Shown here: piece by piece, positions 7,678 through 8,071 of the stretch | Position numbering within the stretch: the stretch's first letter is position 1 | How the letters are laid out: each line of letters opens with the position of its first letter | Notes under the pieces: generated by a model | Database searches by the model: none | Told to the model about the DNA's origin: nothing | The model's input: the letters and a program-made list of their open reading frames with translations, nothing else | Made by a program: the position numbers and the translations under genes | Source: Bacteroidales bacterium | GTDB taxonomy: Bacteria; Bacteroidota; Bacteroidia; Bacteroidales; JAAUTT01 | Length of the DNA: 8,071 bases | Direction of reading: 5' to 3' | Assembly (NCBI GenBank): GCA_012031335.1 | Contig: JAAUTT010000167.1 | Span: 1-8,071, forward strand

Positions 7678-7895
7678 ATGAGTTATTTACCCGGTAATAT
7701 TAAAAATATGATACTCAATTTTCAGGAAATGGATGAAATAGCCAATTCCGGTCATCTTAAAAAAGAATCAAAAGAGCAAAAGTTGATCTTTCGCAGTCGG
7801 ATCTTAGCCAATCCAAAGAAGAGTTAAATTCTTTAAATGAAGAAGAGGAATTGGAAAATGGCCCGTCATATTTGTATTTTCTGGAATTCAATTGA
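7678..7895 (+). CDS. Small acidic hypothetical protein, frameshifted as read
   Basis: I do not recognise this protein. From ATG 7678 the frame as read gives 49 residues and turns basic after KESKEQ before a stop at about 7825. Adding one A to the AAAA run ending at 7781 continues instead as KVDLSQSDLSQSKEELNSL, then NEEEELENGPSYLYFLEFN, with a TGA at 7893-7895, 72 residues in all. The repaired tail is more protein-like: a repeated DLSQS motif, a Glu-rich helix and an aromatic end. There is no signal peptide or membrane segment. It starts only nine bases after the operon terminator hairpin, so it would need its own promoter, and none is clear. It could be a real small gene or the remnant of a larger one. 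Confidence 0.35.
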
Positions 7896-7898
7896 ATC

Positions 7899-7939
7899 TA
7901 AGAGTACTGCAATAAATTCTCTTGCAGCCTAGTATCTTA
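7899..7939. repeat. Imperfect hairpin after the small ORF
   Basis: CTGCAA (7907-7912) pairs with TTGCAG (7922-7927) around a nine-base loop. Outer arms TAAGA (7899-7903) and TCTTA (7935-7939), plus TA (7905-7906) and TA (7933-7934), extend it with unpaired bases on both sides. It follows the small ORF stop by a few bases but has no T run, so it may be an RNA-end structure or chance. Confidence 0.3.
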
Positions 7940-8029
7940 TGTCCAAAATTTTGAAAACATGATGTTATTAGACTTAAATCTTAATACTATGACTTTGAAT
8001 AGACAGGAATTCAAGTGAAAGTAAGATTA

Positions 8030-8071
8030 TTCCCCCCAATTTTCCTAGTGGGTGGTACTGGATTGTATATT
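8030..8071 (+). promoter_or_regulatory. Second GGGTGGTA / TATATT element, probable promoter cut by the window edge
   Basis: GGGTGGTA (8050-8057) is followed after eight bases by TATATT (8066-8071). The same pair occurs at 1399-1406 and 1416-1421 with a nine-base gap. A degenerate left arm TTCCCCCC (8030-8037) matches TACCACCC at six of eight positions. TATATT would be the first six bases of a TAnnTTTG -7 box, whose last bases lie beyond the window. It probably drives a gene just to the right. Confidence 0.4.

Noticed and set aside
7959..8018. 19-codon ORF starting ATGATG and ending NRQEFK
   Set aside because: Too short to support, has no leader signal, and its faint likeness to a regulator C-terminal domain is not extended in any frame.
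1..8071. CRISPR array, insertion sequence, tRNA or rRNA
   Set aside because: No repeat-spacer series, transposase, terminal inverted repeats, cloverleaf with CCA-type end, or ribosomal RNA core sequence was seen on either strand.

Overview
The window comes from a Bacteroidota-like bacterium. The sequence is AT-rich, starts lack Shine-Dalgarno boxes and sit in A/T-rich leaders, one promoter matches the Bacteroidota -7 consensus TAnnTTTG, and the exported protein has a signal peptide ending in the Q-A-Q pattern common in that phylum. No ribosomal RNA or other phylogenetic marker is present, so genus and species cannot be named.

Layout, all on the + strand. (1) 1-1150: the 3' part of an Nramp-like metal-ion transporter gene that begins before the window. 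(2) 1151-1518: a non-coding spacer with a strong GGGTGGTA palindrome and a candidate promoter. (3) 1519-7609: a compact chemosensory cluster in the order stand-alone receiver (CheY-like), CheA histidine kinase, CheW adaptor, outer-membrane beta-barrel protein, methyl-accepting chemotaxis protein (MCP). Gaps are 5, 10, 11 and 49 bases, and an intrinsic terminator at 7636-7669 closes the cluster. (4) 7678-7895: a small acidic hypothetical gene. (5) 7896-8071: a non-coding tail ending in a second copy of the GGGTGGTA / TATATT element, probably the promoter of the next gene.

How the genes work together: the MCP senses a ligand with a periplasmic four-helix bundle, CheW links it to CheA, CheA autophosphorylates on His46 of its Hpt domain, and the phosphate passes to the receiver (predicted Asp56). 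The beta-barrel lies between cheW and the mcp, which suggests that solute entry and sensing are co-expressed. CheR, CheB, CheD and a phosphatase are absent. The MCP ends in an EFERF-like pentapeptide, which implies that adaptation enzymes are encoded elsewhere.

The most unusual property of the window is that five genes (transporter, receiver, cheW, mcp, small ORF) are each broken by one to three single-base shifts. Nearly all fall in short homopolymer runs, and each can be repaired to a normal family protein. The cheA and beta-barrel genes are intact. This pattern points to indel errors in the read or assembly rather than gene decay, but it cannot be settled from this sequence alone.
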